Source of the DNA: a bacterium
Lineage (GTDB): Bacteria; Patescibacteriota; Patescibacteriia; UBA1558; S5-K13
Length of the DNA: 39,734 bases
Assembly (NCBI GenBank): GCA_021106915.1
Contig: JAIOTH010000019.1
Coordinates: 1 to 39,734, forward strand
Direction of reading: 5' to 3'
Position numbers and translations under genes: made by a program. The notes below the pieces were generated by a model. That model searched no databases and was not told the origin of the DNA. It worked only from the letters and a program-made list of their open reading frames with translations. Position 1 is the first letter of the stretch; the number at the start of each line of letters is the position of its first letter. Positions 9,152 to 17,077 of the stretch are shown here, piece by piece.

Positions 9152-10006
9152 TTAATCAGATGACAAATCTATCCAATTCTCTATTGTTAATTTTTCAGCT
9201 CGGATATTTTTAGCTAGACCAACTCGCTCTAACATTTTATAAATTTCCTCTTTTTCGATTTTTAAACCTGTGCTTAAATTATTAACCAAAGTTCTTCTCT
9301 TAGAAGAAAAACCTATTTTAACTAATTGCCAAAATCGCTTTTGATCAACTTCCGCCCTAGGGTGACCTCGAAGGTCAAATCTGATAACCGCGGAATCAAC
9401 TTTTGGTATTGGTAAAAAATTATTTTTAGAAACCGTAAATAAATATTCTGGTTGCGAATAAAAATTACACATCACTGAAAGTTTAGACCATTTACCATCT
9501 TTATTAATTATCCGTTCTGCCACCTCTTTTTGAAGCATTAAAATCATTTCTTTTGGTGGATTTTGATGTCCTAAAATAATTCTCAAAAATCGAGAGGTAA
9601 TATTGTATGGTAAATTAGAAACTATTTTATAATTTTTTAAAAAGTCGGCTGACAAAATTTTAGATAAATCTAATTTTAAAATATCTCCTTGAATAATCTC
9701 GAAAGTTTGATCATCCAAAATCTTTAAAATTTTAATTAATTCTTCATCCAGTTCAATAGTTTTTAAATTTATCCCTGTCGCCTTTTTTGAGGCGAGGGGA
9801 TAAACATTTTTTTTAACCAAAGCTTTAGTTAAAGTTCCAATTCCCGGACCAATTTCTAAAACATTTTCATTTGGTTTTAAATTAGCTACTTGAATTATTT
9901 TTTCCAAAATTTCTTCAGAAATTAAAAAATTTTGCCCTTTAGATTTCTGGAGCAAAATTCTATTTTGTTTTAACAAAAGTTTTGTTTCTTCTAAGATACT
10001 AATCAT
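9152..10006 (-). CDS. rsmA: 16S rRNA (adenine-N6,N6)-dimethyltransferase RsmA/KsgA
   Basis: 284 residues, close to the family norm. It dimethylates two adjacent adenines in the 3' terminal hairpin of 16S rRNA using S-adenosylmethionine. Visible motifs: GQNFL at 24-28, SAM-binding EIGPGIGTLT at 51-60, acidic IELD at 84-87, and catalytic NLPYN at 131-135, followed by the C-terminal SSKRRTLVNNL segment typical of KsgA. Residues 69-81 (YPLASKKATGINL) do not belong to the Rossmann fold loop between motifs I and II. They are encoded by a palindromic element at 9771-9801 inserted in frame. The start codon is directly preceded by family A repeat sequence, without a Shine-Dalgarno. Confidence 0.95.
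   Translation of the reverse strand: MISILEETKLLLKQNRILLQKSKGQNFLISEEILEKIIQVANLKPNENVLEIGPGIGTLTKALVKKNVYPLASKKATGINLKTIELDEELIKILKILDDQTFEIIQGDILKLDLSKILSADFLKNYKIVSNLPYNITSRFLRIILGHQNPPKEMILMLQKEVAERIINKDGKWSKLSVMCNFYSQPEYLFTVSKNNFLPIPKVDSAVIRFDLRGHPRAEVDQKRFWQLVKIGFSSKRRTLVNNLSTGLKIEKEEIYKMLERVGLAKNIRAEKLTIENWIDLSSD
9771..9801. repeat. Palindromic element inserted in frame in rsmA
   Basis: ATCCCTGTCGCCTT / AGGCGAGGGGAT forms an imperfect hairpin. A sister copy with the same layout and the same orientation to the coding strand lies at 14698-14728 in leuS. Confidence 0.7.
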
Positions 10007-10031
10007 ACGAATTATTAGTACTAATATATTT

Positions 10032-10140
10032 CCCCCTTGTCACCTGCCTGCCGGCAGGCAGGAAGGGGGTTAAGGGGATTGAATTTTAAATAAAATTATT
10101 AAACCCCCTAAATCCCCCTTAACAGGGGGACTTAAAAATT
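10032..10140. repeat. Cluster of palindromes between rsmA and the MFS gene
   Basis: A perfect CCTGCCTGCCGGCAGGCAGG palindrome (10043-10062) sits inside a CCCCCTT / AAGGGGG inverted repeat. It is followed by a second CCCCCTAAATCCCCCTTAAC / AGGGGG type element. No gene seen in this 190-base gap. Confidence 0.7.
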
Positions 10141-10198
10141 CAAATACTTACCATAAACTGATTTCTAATTCATAATAAATTTATAAATTGGTATCACA

Positions 10199-11425
10199 TT
10201 ATTTATATAGCATATAAAGCAAAGAGGTTAAGCCAGCAAAAACAAAACTAATTACAAAACCACCATCATCCTCTAATGAAAAAATCAAAATTACTACAAT
10301 AATCACTAAACAAGCTAAAATTTTTCCAATAATTAATCCCGCTTCATAATTAACTACATTTTCCATAATACTATTATTATTCTTTCTTTTTCCATCTCTA
10401 GCTTTTTTATGAAAAATAGCTCGAATTGGAACATCAATACTAGCTTTGGAAATCTTAGAAGTAGTATCAATTAGAAAAATTGGTATAATTGTCCTAGTAA
10501 AAATCCTGATCAGCCAAGTTAAAGAATAAATAATTGAACCGAATCTCAAAACTTTTCGTTTATCATCTTTATCACAAATTTTTCCAATGTATAAAGTGAC
10601 TAATAAAGTAATTGCTGTTGCAATACCAATTAAAGCACCAATTTTAGAATAACTAACAATTATAATCGACATAAAAATTGGCCAAATTACCATTACAATT
10701 AATTCTTCTGCATAACCAATGCAAGCTAATAAATTTTTTAAATTCTTCTTACGAAAAATATCAAAAATTCGAATATATTTATATCCTCTTTGATCAAAAT
10801 CTTCTTTAGTCAATAACATTGGAATATTAGAAACTAAAAATAATATTGATACTATTAAAAATAAAACTGGAAATCCAAAATAAGTAATAATTAAACCACC
10901 AATCACTGGCCCTAAAATAAACATCAAAGCGTTAGAGACATTTACTGAGCTAATCTCCCGCGCCTCTTCGCCTTCTTCAGAATTATGAGCGAAATCAGCC
11001 ATAAATCCTGTCCAGTAAAATATTTTTTGGAGAGTATAAATTACTGCTGAAATATAAAATAAAATTGGATAAACAGGAATTAAAAAAAGAGAAATATAAA
11101 AAATCACATACAAAGCCGAACCCAAAAACATCCCGTTTTCATAACCATATTTATTAGCAAACTTAGCCCCAAAAGGAAGTAGAAAAAAATAGAGCACATA
11201 AACTATTAAATAAAAAAAGGCAATCTTAATTAAAGAATAACCCATTTGATGTAGATAAATTGGTTCAAAAATTTGAACCATTGCTAAGGCAAAATTAACA
11301 ATAATACTAGCTACAAATAATTCTTTGACCTGTCGTTTCATTTTATAAGGCAAAAAAGCCCGAATAAATTTTGGCAATTTGGAAAATCTTTTTTTAGTTT
11401 TTATTGGTTGAGGATTTATAGGCAT
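10199..11425 (-). CDS. Major facilitator superfamily (MFS) membrane transporter
   Basis: 408 residues with about 11-12 hydrophobic helices. The pattern is a basic cytoplasmic N-terminus, a six-helix first half, a cytoplasmic central loop (KEDFDQRGYKYIRIFDIFRKKN) and a second half. The loop between helices 2 and 3 (GAKFANKYGYENG) and its counterpart in the second half (GKICDKDDKRKVLRFG) are in the places where MFS proteins carry the GxxxDRxGR-like motif, although both are degenerate. Substrate cannot be told. It lies between the Bro-N gene and rsmA on the same strand with repeat-filled gaps on both sides, so a shared transcript is uncertain. Confidence 0.8.
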   Translation of the reverse strand: MPINPQPIKTKKRFSKLPKFIRAFLPYKMKRQVKELFVASIIVNFALAMVQIFEPIYLHQMGYSLIKIAFFYLIVYVLYFFLLPFGAKFANKYGYENGMFLGSALYVIFYISLFLIPVYPILFYISAVIYTLQKIFYWTGFMADFAHNSEEGEEAREISSVNVSNALMFILGPVIGGLIITYFGFPVLFLIVSILFLVSNIPMLLTKEDFDQRGYKYIRIFDIFRKKNLKNLLACIGYAEELIVMVIWPIFMSIIIVSYSKIGALIGIATAITLLVTLYIGKICDKDDKRKVLRFGSIIYSLTWLIRIFTRTIIPIFLIDTTSKISKASIDVPIRAIFHKKARDGKRKNNNSIMENVVNYEAGLIIGKILACLVIIVVILIFSLEDDGGFVISFVFAGLTSLLYMLYK

Positions 11426-11564
11426 AAGGAATTAGTTTAAAGTTATAAAGTTAAAAGTTTAAAGGTAAAATACAAAAAATAAAAAATAACTTTCTACTTT
11501 CTACTTTAAACTGACATAATTATAACATTAAAAAAAATCTCTTCAAATAGAGAAATTTCAAAAT

Positions 11565-12386
11565 TTATTTTTCTTCAAGTTTCTTCTGTTCTGGCAAAAA
11601 ATTATCATTAGAAATTACTTTTTTACCACTTTCTATTTCTAATTTTTGACGAGCGTCTCCGGCAATTTTTCCACCGTCCTTAGAGTCTTTTTTAAGTTCT
11701 TTAAAGCCTTGCGAATTTCTGCTTTTAGTTATTTCAGTTGTAGAAGCTTCACCAAGCATAGAAAAAATTAACTCTAAATCAGTCATATGGTCTCGAAGAT
11801 TTTCTCGATCCAATCCTTTAAAATCTTGATACTCACTAGGAATCATTCCAAAAGTTGCTTTAGAAATTTCAGCTGTTAAAATAGCATAATTTTTTTGTTC
11901 TTTTACTCCTCTGTTATCCCATTCACCTGTTAATTGTTCACGTATGGCAATTCCTCGCATTCGTTTTTCAATCCAGTTATCAGGATAACCCTTTGCTTTA
12001 TACAAAGCTCTGGTTCGTTTAGTGGCTAATTCAGGGTCTTCAATTTCTTGTACTCTTTCATAACCGACTTTAGCAAGCCAACGTTTAAATGGTTCTGCTT
12101 TGGGCGATGGGATAGATTGAATAATTCTAAAAATACCTTCTGTATTAGCACAGTCAGTTTCCCTCATTTTTCCGTCCGGAGATTGTAATTTCAACTGTCC
12201 GATTTTCTCGGACACTTCAAAAAAACCTTCCTCTATAAGCTTTTTCTTTAAATCGTTCCAATATTTTCGTGCTCGATTTGTTTCTGTTAGTATTTCAATA
12301 ATATCAACAACTGAAAACCACCATTCATTTTCATAAATAGTTTTTCTAATCTTTTTTCCTTTAAAAACTGCTAATTTTGTATTCAT
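11565..12386 (-). CDS. Bro-N domain (phage antirepressor-like) protein
   Basis: 273 residues. The N-terminal 110 residues (FKGKKIRKTIYENEWWFSVV ... YWNDLKKKL ... TEGIFRIIQSIPSPKAEPFK) match the Bro-N/antirepressor fold known from phages, baculoviruses and many bacterial chromosomes. The C-terminal part carries ALYKAKGYPDNWIEKRMRGI and ELTGEWDNRGVKE-like helices often attached to chromosomal Bro-N proteins. Its ATG follows the leuS stop by 9 bases, so it is probably co-transcribed with leuS. No other phage genes are nearby, so it is more likely a domesticated or toxin-antitoxin-like solo gene than part of a prophage. Role unknown. Confidence 0.85.
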   Translation of the reverse strand: MNTKLAVFKGKKIRKTIYENEWWFSVVDIIEILTETNRARKYWNDLKKKLIEEGFFEVSEKIGQLKLQSPDGKMRETDCANTEGIFRIIQSIPSPKAEPFKRWLAKVGYERVQEIEDPELATKRTRALYKAKGYPDNWIEKRMRGIAIREQLTGEWDNRGVKEQKNYAILTAEISKATFGMIPSEYQDFKGLDRENLRDHMTDLELIFSMLGEASTTEITKSRNSQGFKELKKDSKDGGKIAGDARQKLEIESGKKVISNDNFLPEQKKLEEK

Positions 12387-12395
12387 AAAATTATT

Positions 12396-15300
12396 TTACT
12401 TGTCTGCCGATAGGCAGGTAACAATATTCACAATCTTTCCCTTAATATAAATAAATTTAACAATTTCCTTGCCATCAATAAATCTCTGCACATTTTCTAA
12501 TCCTAAAATTTGTTTTTTTAAATCATCTTCGGAAATATCAACCTCTATTTCTAGAGTAGCTCGTAATTTTCCGTTAATTTGAATAGGTAAATTTATTTTA
12601 TCTTCTACAATTAATTTTTCATCATACTTTGGCCATTCTTGCCGACAAATAAATCCCTCGTTTCCCAATTTTTGCCAAATTTCTTCACAAATATGCGGAG
12701 CAAAAGCAGAAAGCATAATTAAATAAGAATCAACTAAAGTCTTGTCAGGACTGTTTAAAGAACTTAATATTTTTAAACAAACCATCAAAGAACTAATTGC
12801 TGTATTAAATCTAAAATTTTCAATATCTTCTGTAACTTTTTTAATTGTTTTGTGTAATATTGAAACAACTTGATTATTAGATTCATCACCATAATTAATG
12901 TCTGAAAAATATCTCCAATTCTTATCTAGAAATCTTCGCAAACCTTTAATACCATCTATATTCCAAGGTTTTGAGTCTTCTAAAGGACCCATAAACATTT
13001 CATACATTCGGAAACTATCCGCACCATATTCCTCAACGACTTCATCGGGATTTACGACATTACCTAAAGATTTACTCATTTTTTGACCATCCGTTCCCAT
13101 AATTAAACCTTGATTAATCAACTTTAAAAATGGTTCATCAAAATCCCCACCTTCGCCAAGGCTACGGTCGGCAGGCAAATATCCATTATCTCTCAAAACT
13201 TTAGTAAAAAATCTAGAATAAATTAAATGGCCAACAGCATGTTCAGTTCCACCGACGTAAGTATCAACTGGCATATATTTTTTAATCAAATCTTTAGCAC
13301 AAAATTCTTTTTCATTCTGAGAATCTAAATAACGATAATAATACCAAGAATTATCTACAAAACCATCCATAGTATCATGTTCCCTAATTGCTTCTCCACC
13401 ACATTTCGGACATTGCACATTCTTATTAAATTCTTTTGATAAAGCTAAAGGTGGCTGACCAGTTGGTCGAAAATCCTGAACATCATCAGGCAATAAAACT
13501 GGCAAATCTTTTTCTGGCACTGGCACAGCTCCACATTTTGGACAATGAATAATCGGAATTGGAGCTCCCCAATATCTTTGACGAGAAACTAACCAATCAC
13601 GAAGTTTATATTGTGTAGTTAATTTTCCACCAGCTTTTTTAGTAATTTTCTGCTGAGCTTTTTCTGAATCCATTCCATCAAATTCTTCGGAATTTATCAT
13701 TTTCCCCTGAGCTTCTGTGGCTCGAATTTTTTCTTCAATATCAGAAATAATTTCTGGCAACTCGAAAACACTAACCCTACTATCACTAATATTAATGTGT
13801 CCTTTATTTTTTAAAACTCTATATTCACCTGGTAATTTTTCCACTAATTGTTTCTGTTGCTTATCAGATGTGTAAGGATCATCATCAGAAAAATAAGCAT
13901 AAATTTTTTCTACATTTGATTTAATATTTTGATAATTTAATTGATAATCAGTAAATTTACGCAATATCTCAATCTGCTCTTTTGTAAAATTCTCTTTAAT
14001 ACTCTCTGTTCTAGTCTGATCATCAACCATAAATTCTGAAACTGGAGCTACTAAAAATAATTTATTAATTTTTATTTTCTGAGCTAAATGCTGAGCTGCA
14101 AAAGCTCCCATACTGTGACCAATTATAATATCATCTTCTGCAAAATCCTGAACTAATGATTCTAAAATCTTTAACCAATCTTTTAAAATTGGATTTTTAG
14201 TATCTGGTAAATCTGGAACTAAAACTTCATAATTTAATTTTTCTAACTCCTTCTTTAACCACGGAAACCAATCATCTTTACTAGTCGCCATAAAGCCATG
14301 AACGATTAAAACCTTAGTCTTTCGTTGAGATTGTACTACATCAATAATTGATAAATTAAATTTCTGAGCAAATTCAAAATCTCGTTGATCATGAGCTGGA
14401 ACACACATTATTGCTCCAGTTCCATAGGTAGCTAAAACATAATCAGAAATATATACTGGTAATTCTTTTCCATTAACTGGATTAATAGCTTTAATTCCTT
14501 TTAGCTCTACTCCAGTTTTATTTTTATTCAAATCAGTTCTTTCTAAGTCACTTTTTTTCTTAGTAGTTTCAATATATTTTTCTACTTCTGAAAAATTTTC
14601 GATGCTAATTTTTAATTCCTGAACTAATTGATGCTCGGGAGCTAAAACCATATAAGTTGCTCCATATAAAGTATCAGGTCGCGTAGTAAAAACTTTTATC
14701 CCTAACGCCTCTTCTGAGGTGGGGGGATTAATTATTTTAGGTAAAATTAATTCTTTTAAAACATTGGCTTGACACTCAAACTCTTTGAAAAAATCTTCTG
14801 CTGTATTTTCAAAAAATCTTTTTCCACTTACTTTAGAATAATATAAATTTTTCATTGGAAAATAAATATCCAAATCACCTGCTTGCTGATCAGTTAAAAT
14901 ATAATCTCTTCTATTTTTAATTTGTTGATGCTCTCCATTGGGATATAGAATTGTCCAAAAATCTTCATAATAAAATTCTTTTTCTCCACCATTCTTCTGA
15001 GCAATATTCTTATAAAATTCTAAAGCTTTTTCAGCAATTTCTTCTTGAGTCAAATTCTTTTCATCAACTCCTTTTAAACAAGACCTTTTTGGAGCTAAAG
15101 GATCGACTTCATCTTCATTGCTAAAAAATACAGCTGTATCCATAGACAAAACTGGTACATCATATTTTCCTTGATAAGGATCTGTCTTCTTTAAAGAATT
15201 TTCCCAAGCATCTTGACCATTTTCCTCTACATCAACATAATCCGGAACTTGTTCAATTTTAATTTGAGGATCAATTTTTTTAAATAATTTTTTTAATCTT

Positions 15301-16118
15301 TCTAATTTAGACTTATTCCCCGTCGCAAAATATATTTTTTTGGAATTTGGAATTTGGAATTTACCTGCCTGTCCGGTAGGCAGGGAATTTGTTTGAAATT
15401 TGTTATTTGTTATTTGGAATTTGATTTCTGCTCCTTCTGATTTCCCAATCCAATTCTTTTGCATTGTTTTTAAAGCATGAGACCATTCCAATTTGTCTAA
15501 TCCTTCTAAAAGTTCATCAGCATATTCTGTCACTTTAAAAAACCATTGTTTTAAATCTTTTTTAATCACTTCATTCTTGCAACGCTCACATTTTCCATCA
15601 ACAACTTGTTCGTTTGCTAAAACAGTCTGACAAGAGTCACACCAATTCACTGGAGCTTTTTTCTGATAAGCTAAATTATTCTTGTATAATAGAAGAAAAA
15701 ACCACTGCGACCATTTATAATAGCTAGGATCAGAAGTATTTATTTCTCGCTCCCAATCATAAGAAAATCCTAAACTTTTAATTTGTTTAGTAAAATTAAC
15801 AATGTTTTCCGCAGTACTCTTCTTAGGGTGCACGCCAATTTTAATCGCATAATTTTCCGCCGGCAAACCAAAAGCATCCCAACCCATTGGATGAATTACC
15901 TCATAATTATTCATTCGTAAATAACGAGAATAAATATCAGTAGCAGTATAACCCTCAGGATGACCAACATGTAACCCTGCTCCAGAAGGATAAGGAAACA
16001 TATCTAAAACATACTTTTTTTCTTTCTGAGAATTTTTGTCAACTTTAAAAACATGATCCTTTTCCCATTTATCTTGCCACTTTTTTTCTATTTTTTGATG
16101 ATTATAATTTTGTTCCAT
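12396..16118 (-). CDS. leuS: Leucyl-tRNA synthetase with embedded Ham1-like and RBBP9-like domains
   Basis: 1240 residues against 800-880 for normal LeuRS. It charges tRNA-Leu with leucine. The class I core is intact: HVGH at 50-53 in PYPSGAGLHVGHPEGYTATD, zinc-type Cys pairs (CDSC...CERC 160-180), KMSKS at 1013-1017, anticodon and C-terminal domains. The CP1 editing core is also present (TTRPDT 478-483; GTGAIMCVPAHDQRD 566-580). Residues 261-465 are a Ham1/RdgB-like domain, and residues about 600-800 are an alpha/beta hydrolase of RBBP9/YdeN type. Four short repeat-derived peptides are also inserted: SLPTGQAG (245-252), around NPPTSEEALG (464-473), PADRSLGEGGD (982-992) and the extra tail TCLSADK (1234-1240) after the normal end GKIVNIV. 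The ATG is preceded directly by a family A repeat. Confidence 0.95.
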   Translation of the reverse strand: MEQNYNHQKIEKKWQDKWEKDHVFKVDKNSQKEKKYVLDMFPYPSGAGLHVGHPEGYTATDIYSRYLRMNNYEVIHPMGWDAFGLPAENYAIKIGVHPKKSTAENIVNFTKQIKSLGFSYDWEREINTSDPSYYKWSQWFFLLLYKNNLAYQKKAPVNWCDSCQTVLANEQVVDGKCERCKNEVIKKDLKQWFFKVTEYADELLEGLDKLEWSHALKTMQKNWIGKSEGAEIKFQITNNKFQTNSLPTGQAGKFQIPNSKKIYFATGNKSKLERLKKLFKKIDPQIKIEQVPDYVDVEENGQDAWENSLKKTDPYQGKYDVPVLSMDTAVFFSNEDEVDPLAPKRSCLKGVDEKNLTQEEIAEKALEFYKNIAQKNGGEKEFYYEDFWTILYPNGEHQQIKNRRDYILTDQQAGDLDIYFPMKNLYYSKVSGKRFFENTAEDFFKEFECQANVLKELILPKIINPPTSEEALGIKVFTTRPDTLYGATYMVLAPEHQLVQELKISIENFSEVEKYIETTKKKSDLERTDLNKNKTGVELKGIKAINPVNGKELPVYISDYVLATYGTGAIMCVPAHDQRDFEFAQKFNLSIIDVVQSQRKTKVLIVHGFMATSKDDWFPWLKKELEKLNYEVLVPDLPDTKNPILKDWLKILESLVQDFAEDDIIIGHSMGAFAAQHLAQKIKINKLFLVAPVSEFMVDDQTRTESIKENFTKEQIEILRKFTDYQLNYQNIKSNVEKIYAYFSDDDPYTSDKQQKQLVEKLPGEYRVLKNKGHINISDSRVSVFELPEIISDIEEKIRATEAQGKMINSEEFDGMDSEKAQQKITKKAGGKLTTQYKLRDWLVSRQRYWGAPIPIIHCPKCGAVPVPEKDLPVLLPDDVQDFRPTGQPPLALSKEFNKNVQCPKCGGEAIREHDTMDGFVDNSWYYYRYLDSQNEKEFCAKDLIKKYMPVDTYVGGTEHAVGHLIYSRFFTKVLRDNGYLPADRSLGEGGDFDEPFLKLINQGLIMGTDGQKMSKSLGNVVNPDEVVEEYGADSFRMYEMFMGPLEDSKPWNIDGIKGLRRFLDKNWRYFSDINYGDESNNQVVSILHKTIKKVTEDIENFRFNTAISSLMVCLKILSSLNSPDKTLVDSYLIMLSAFAPHICEEIWQKLGNEGFICRQEWPKYDEKLIVEDKINLPIQINGKLRATLEIEVDISEDDLKKQILGLENVQRFIDGKEIVKFIYIKGKIVNIVTCLSADK
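12400..12420. repeat. CCTGCC-type palindrome at the 3' end of leuS
   Basis: TTGTCTGCCGATAGGCAGGTA encodes the last residues TCLSADK beyond the conserved LeuRS C-terminus, and sequence just past it gives the stop codon. Confidence 0.7.
13719..14321 (-). other. RBBP9/YdeN-like serine hydrolase domain embedded in LeuRS CP1
   Basis: LeuRS residues about 600-800. KVLIVHGFMATSKDDWFPWL resembles the first strand and oxyanion region of RBBP9/YdeN hydrolases. IIIGHSMGAFAAQHLA carries the GxSxG nucleophile elbow (Ser669). YFSDDDPYT supplies the acid (Asp745-747) and NKGHINI the His (His774). The triad is therefore complete, which suggests selection for activity. The domain sits after AQKFNLSIIDVV and before GKMINSEEFDGMDSEKA, a place where ordinary LeuRS has only a short loop. 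Confidence 0.85.
14698..14728. repeat. Palindromic element in leuS, sister of the rsmA copy
   Basis: ATCCCTAACGCCTC / GAGGTGGGGGGAT hairpin, in frame, at the downstream border of the Ham1-like insert. Confidence 0.65.
14724..15338 (-). other. Ham1/RdgB-like (ITPase) domain embedded in LeuRS CP1
   Basis: LeuRS residues 261-465. KIYFATGNKSKLERL matches the N-terminal substrate loop ATGNxxKxxEL of non-canonical purine NTP pyrophosphatases. VEENGQDAWENSLKK matches the E-x-G-x-x-F-x-ENAxxKA motif, and PVLSMDTAVFF matches the PVLADDSGL strand with one acidic residue kept (D327). The later FGYDPIF and SHR signatures of RdgB are not visible, so activity may differ or be lost. It is flanked upstream by repeat-derived sequence (residues 232-260) and downstream by the palindrome at 14698-14728. 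Confidence 0.75.
15364..15384. repeat. CCTGCC-type palindrome (family C) in leuS
   Basis: CCTGCCTGTCCGGTAGGCAGG, in frame, at the upstream border of the Ham1-like insert. It is embedded in AATTCCAAATTCC low-complexity repeats that encode residues 232-260. Confidence 0.75.
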
Positions 16119-16119
16119 A

Positions 16120-16175
16120 TATACTAATGATACGAATTAAATGATACTAATATACTAATGATACGAATTATGTGG
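16120..16175. repeat. AT-rich dispersed repeat, family A, before leuS
   Basis: On the minus strand ATTAGTATATTAGTATC, then CGTATCATTAGTATAT, end at the leuS ATG (16118). Confidence 0.7.
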
Positions 16176-16227
16176 AAATACACAAATAATCCAAATCGAG
16201 CTGAACTCAAAGTATATTGACACCGTG

Positions 16228-16630
16228 CTATTTAAAATAATAAATTAAAAATCCGGCTACTCCAGCAAAAACTATTAACCACATTGGATGAAATTTAAAA
16301 AATATTATACCAATAAATACAACCAGAGCAATCAAAATACTCCAAATATCAAAAATAGCCTTACCTTTAATTAAACTTAGAATTGAAACCACTAATAAAG
16401 CAATTACTGCTTGGTTTTAAACCATTAAGTATTGCCTGAATAGCTCTATTTTTTCTAAAACTATAAAATAAAGTAGCGATAATTGTTACTAAAACTAAAG
16501 AAGGAAGAACTACTCCTATAGTAGCGACTACTGCTCCTAAAATTCCATTAACCTTATAGCCCACAAAAGGAATCATTGAATATCCACCACCAACAGTAAA
16601 TAAACCAATTTTAGCATGGTTATAATTTAT
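16228..16630 (-). pseudogene. Chromate transporter (ChrA family) remnant
   Basis: Three kinds of damage are visible. The 5' end is open only from AKIGLFTVGGGYSMIP, just after a stop and with no start codon in frame. Between GGGYSMIP and FVGYKVNGILGAVVA about 45 residues normal in ChrA are missing. After AILNGLKP one extra A shifts the frame; the shifted frame continues as AVIALLVVSILSLIKGKA to a TAG at 16228-16230. An apparent 69-residue frame from 16576 covers only the middle piece. ChrA proteins are membrane transporters linked to chromate efflux. This copy is very unlikely to be functional. Confidence 0.85.
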
Positions 16631-17077
16631 TTCTAGTTAATATCTTTATTCTATCATTTTATCAGCCTTAAGCAAGAAAAATATTTAATCTATAGCTATT
16701 ATTTATCCCTACCTTTTACCTTTTCTCTTTTGACTTTTAACTAACTATATTCTACTATAATATATACAAAAGGTATTAAACGGTAGGTTTAAAATTCTAA
16801 AATTAATCCAAAATATATCAAAATTAAAATTACCAGGTATTTATTCCTCTCTATATTATTTTTATTAAAAACAATCAAAATTATCTCCATATATTTATGG
16901 AAAGTTTTTATAATTTTATTAAAAATTATTTTTTGGTTACCAAAAAAAATAATTAAGCCTATAATTTTAAAAATATATCACCTTTCATTCAAACTAAAAA
17001 TTAACAAAAATAAAGAAAAAGAAATAAAAATTTTCGATAATTATGAAAAAAAAATTAAGAATTCTCTACCTTATATA
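16631..17077 (+). other. Gap before the M23 gene; open coding-like frame from 16793
   Basis: Positions 16631-16792 are AT-rich with no feature seen. From 16793 (after TAA at 16790-16792) the frame of the M23 gene is open through to 17078 and encodes a hydrophobic/basic segment (YLFSLYYFYLLKTIKI, YLWKVFIILLKIIFWLPKK, IIKPIILKIYHLSFKLK). That looks like the N-terminus seen in other CPR M23 proteins. No ATG, GTG or TTG stands in frame before 17078. Confidence 0.55.

Noticed and set aside
11565..12386. Prophage suggested by the Bro-N antirepressor-like gene
   Set aside because: No integrase, structural or lysis genes nearby; it sits 9 bases behind leuS among housekeeping genes.
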